From positions 9,159,084 to 9,223,083 of the forward strand of contig CM030861.1 in the NCBI GenBank assembly GCA_018105865.1: DNA of 64,000 bases, given 5' to 3'. Origin of the DNA: Metaphire vulgaris. Lineage: Eukaryota; Annelida; Clitellata; Crassiclitellata; Megascolecidae. The position numbers were made by a program, and so were the translations under genes. The stretch's first letter is position 1; each line of letters starts with the position of its first letter. Positions 63,992 to 64,000 of the stretch are shown here, in pieces. The notes under the pieces were generated by a model. It was not told the DNA's origin. It was given only the letters and a program-made list of their open reading frames with translations, and ran no database searches.

Positions 63992-64000
63992 CTGGTTAGT
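63992..64000 (-). other. Possible exon 3' end at window edge
   Basis: A minus-strand ACCAG/gtacgt donor-like site sits 9 nt from the edge. It could be the previous exon of the gene ending at 60949. Only suggestive. Confidence 0.25.

Overview
This is animal nuclear DNA with spliced genes, long introns, dense simple repeats and many short inverted-repeat transposons. No operon-like or organellar gene order is visible. The protein content points to a bilaterian or other metazoan. I cannot name the taxon, but the style of the repeats suggests an invertebrate. All confident genes lie on the minus strand.

The main result comes from joining minus-strand exons by splice sites and reading phase. (1) Positions 27046 to 6549 hold a complete coding model for a PAR3/Bazooka (PARD3-type) cell-polarity scaffold. 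It has 16 coding exons, 3150 nt and 1049 residues plus stop, and every junction is phase-compatible. It carries the N-terminal oligomerisation domain (CR1), PDZ2, an unusual PDZ3, the aPKC-binding/phosphorylation region (CR3) and a lysine-rich segment. The PDZ1 exons expected of the family are absent. (2) Positions 50496 to 32150 hold a TGF-beta superfamily ligand: a signal-peptide exon, prodomain exons, an RKQR furin site and a cystine-knot mature region ending in a CGC tail. It comprises nine exons and about 469 or 486 residues, depending on one small exon. Its stop codon lies 5.1 kb upstream of the PAR3 start codon, in tandem. (3) Positions 61692 to 60949 hold the last coding exon of an unrecognised gene that enters from the right and ends in a PDZ-ligand-like -EYKV tail.

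Layout: 1-5.9 kb is intergenic repeats; 5.9-27.1 kb is the PAR3 gene with repeat-filled introns; 27.1-32.1 kb is an intergenic stretch with a decayed hAT element; 32.1-50.5 kb is the TGF-beta ligand gene; 50.5-57.4 kb is microsatellites, MITEs and LINE scraps; 57.4-60.9 kb is unique A+T-rich DNA, perhaps the 3' UTR of gene 3; 61.7-64 kb is probably its intron.

The repeats form recognisable families. Several unrelated short families share CA(G)TG...CA(C)TG-like ends and exact 8-bp target duplications, which is the signature of hAT-type MITEs, and several sit inside one another. A roughly 50-bp element ending in AAACCTTGTTATTATT repeatedly precedes TTA or CAT microsatellites. A 948-bp Tc1/mariner relic and a 944-bp hAT relic have intact ends. 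PAR3 acts in the PAR3-PAR6-aPKC polarity complex and TGF-beta ligands signal to epithelia, so the two genes fit a developmental locus, but any functional link between them is inference.
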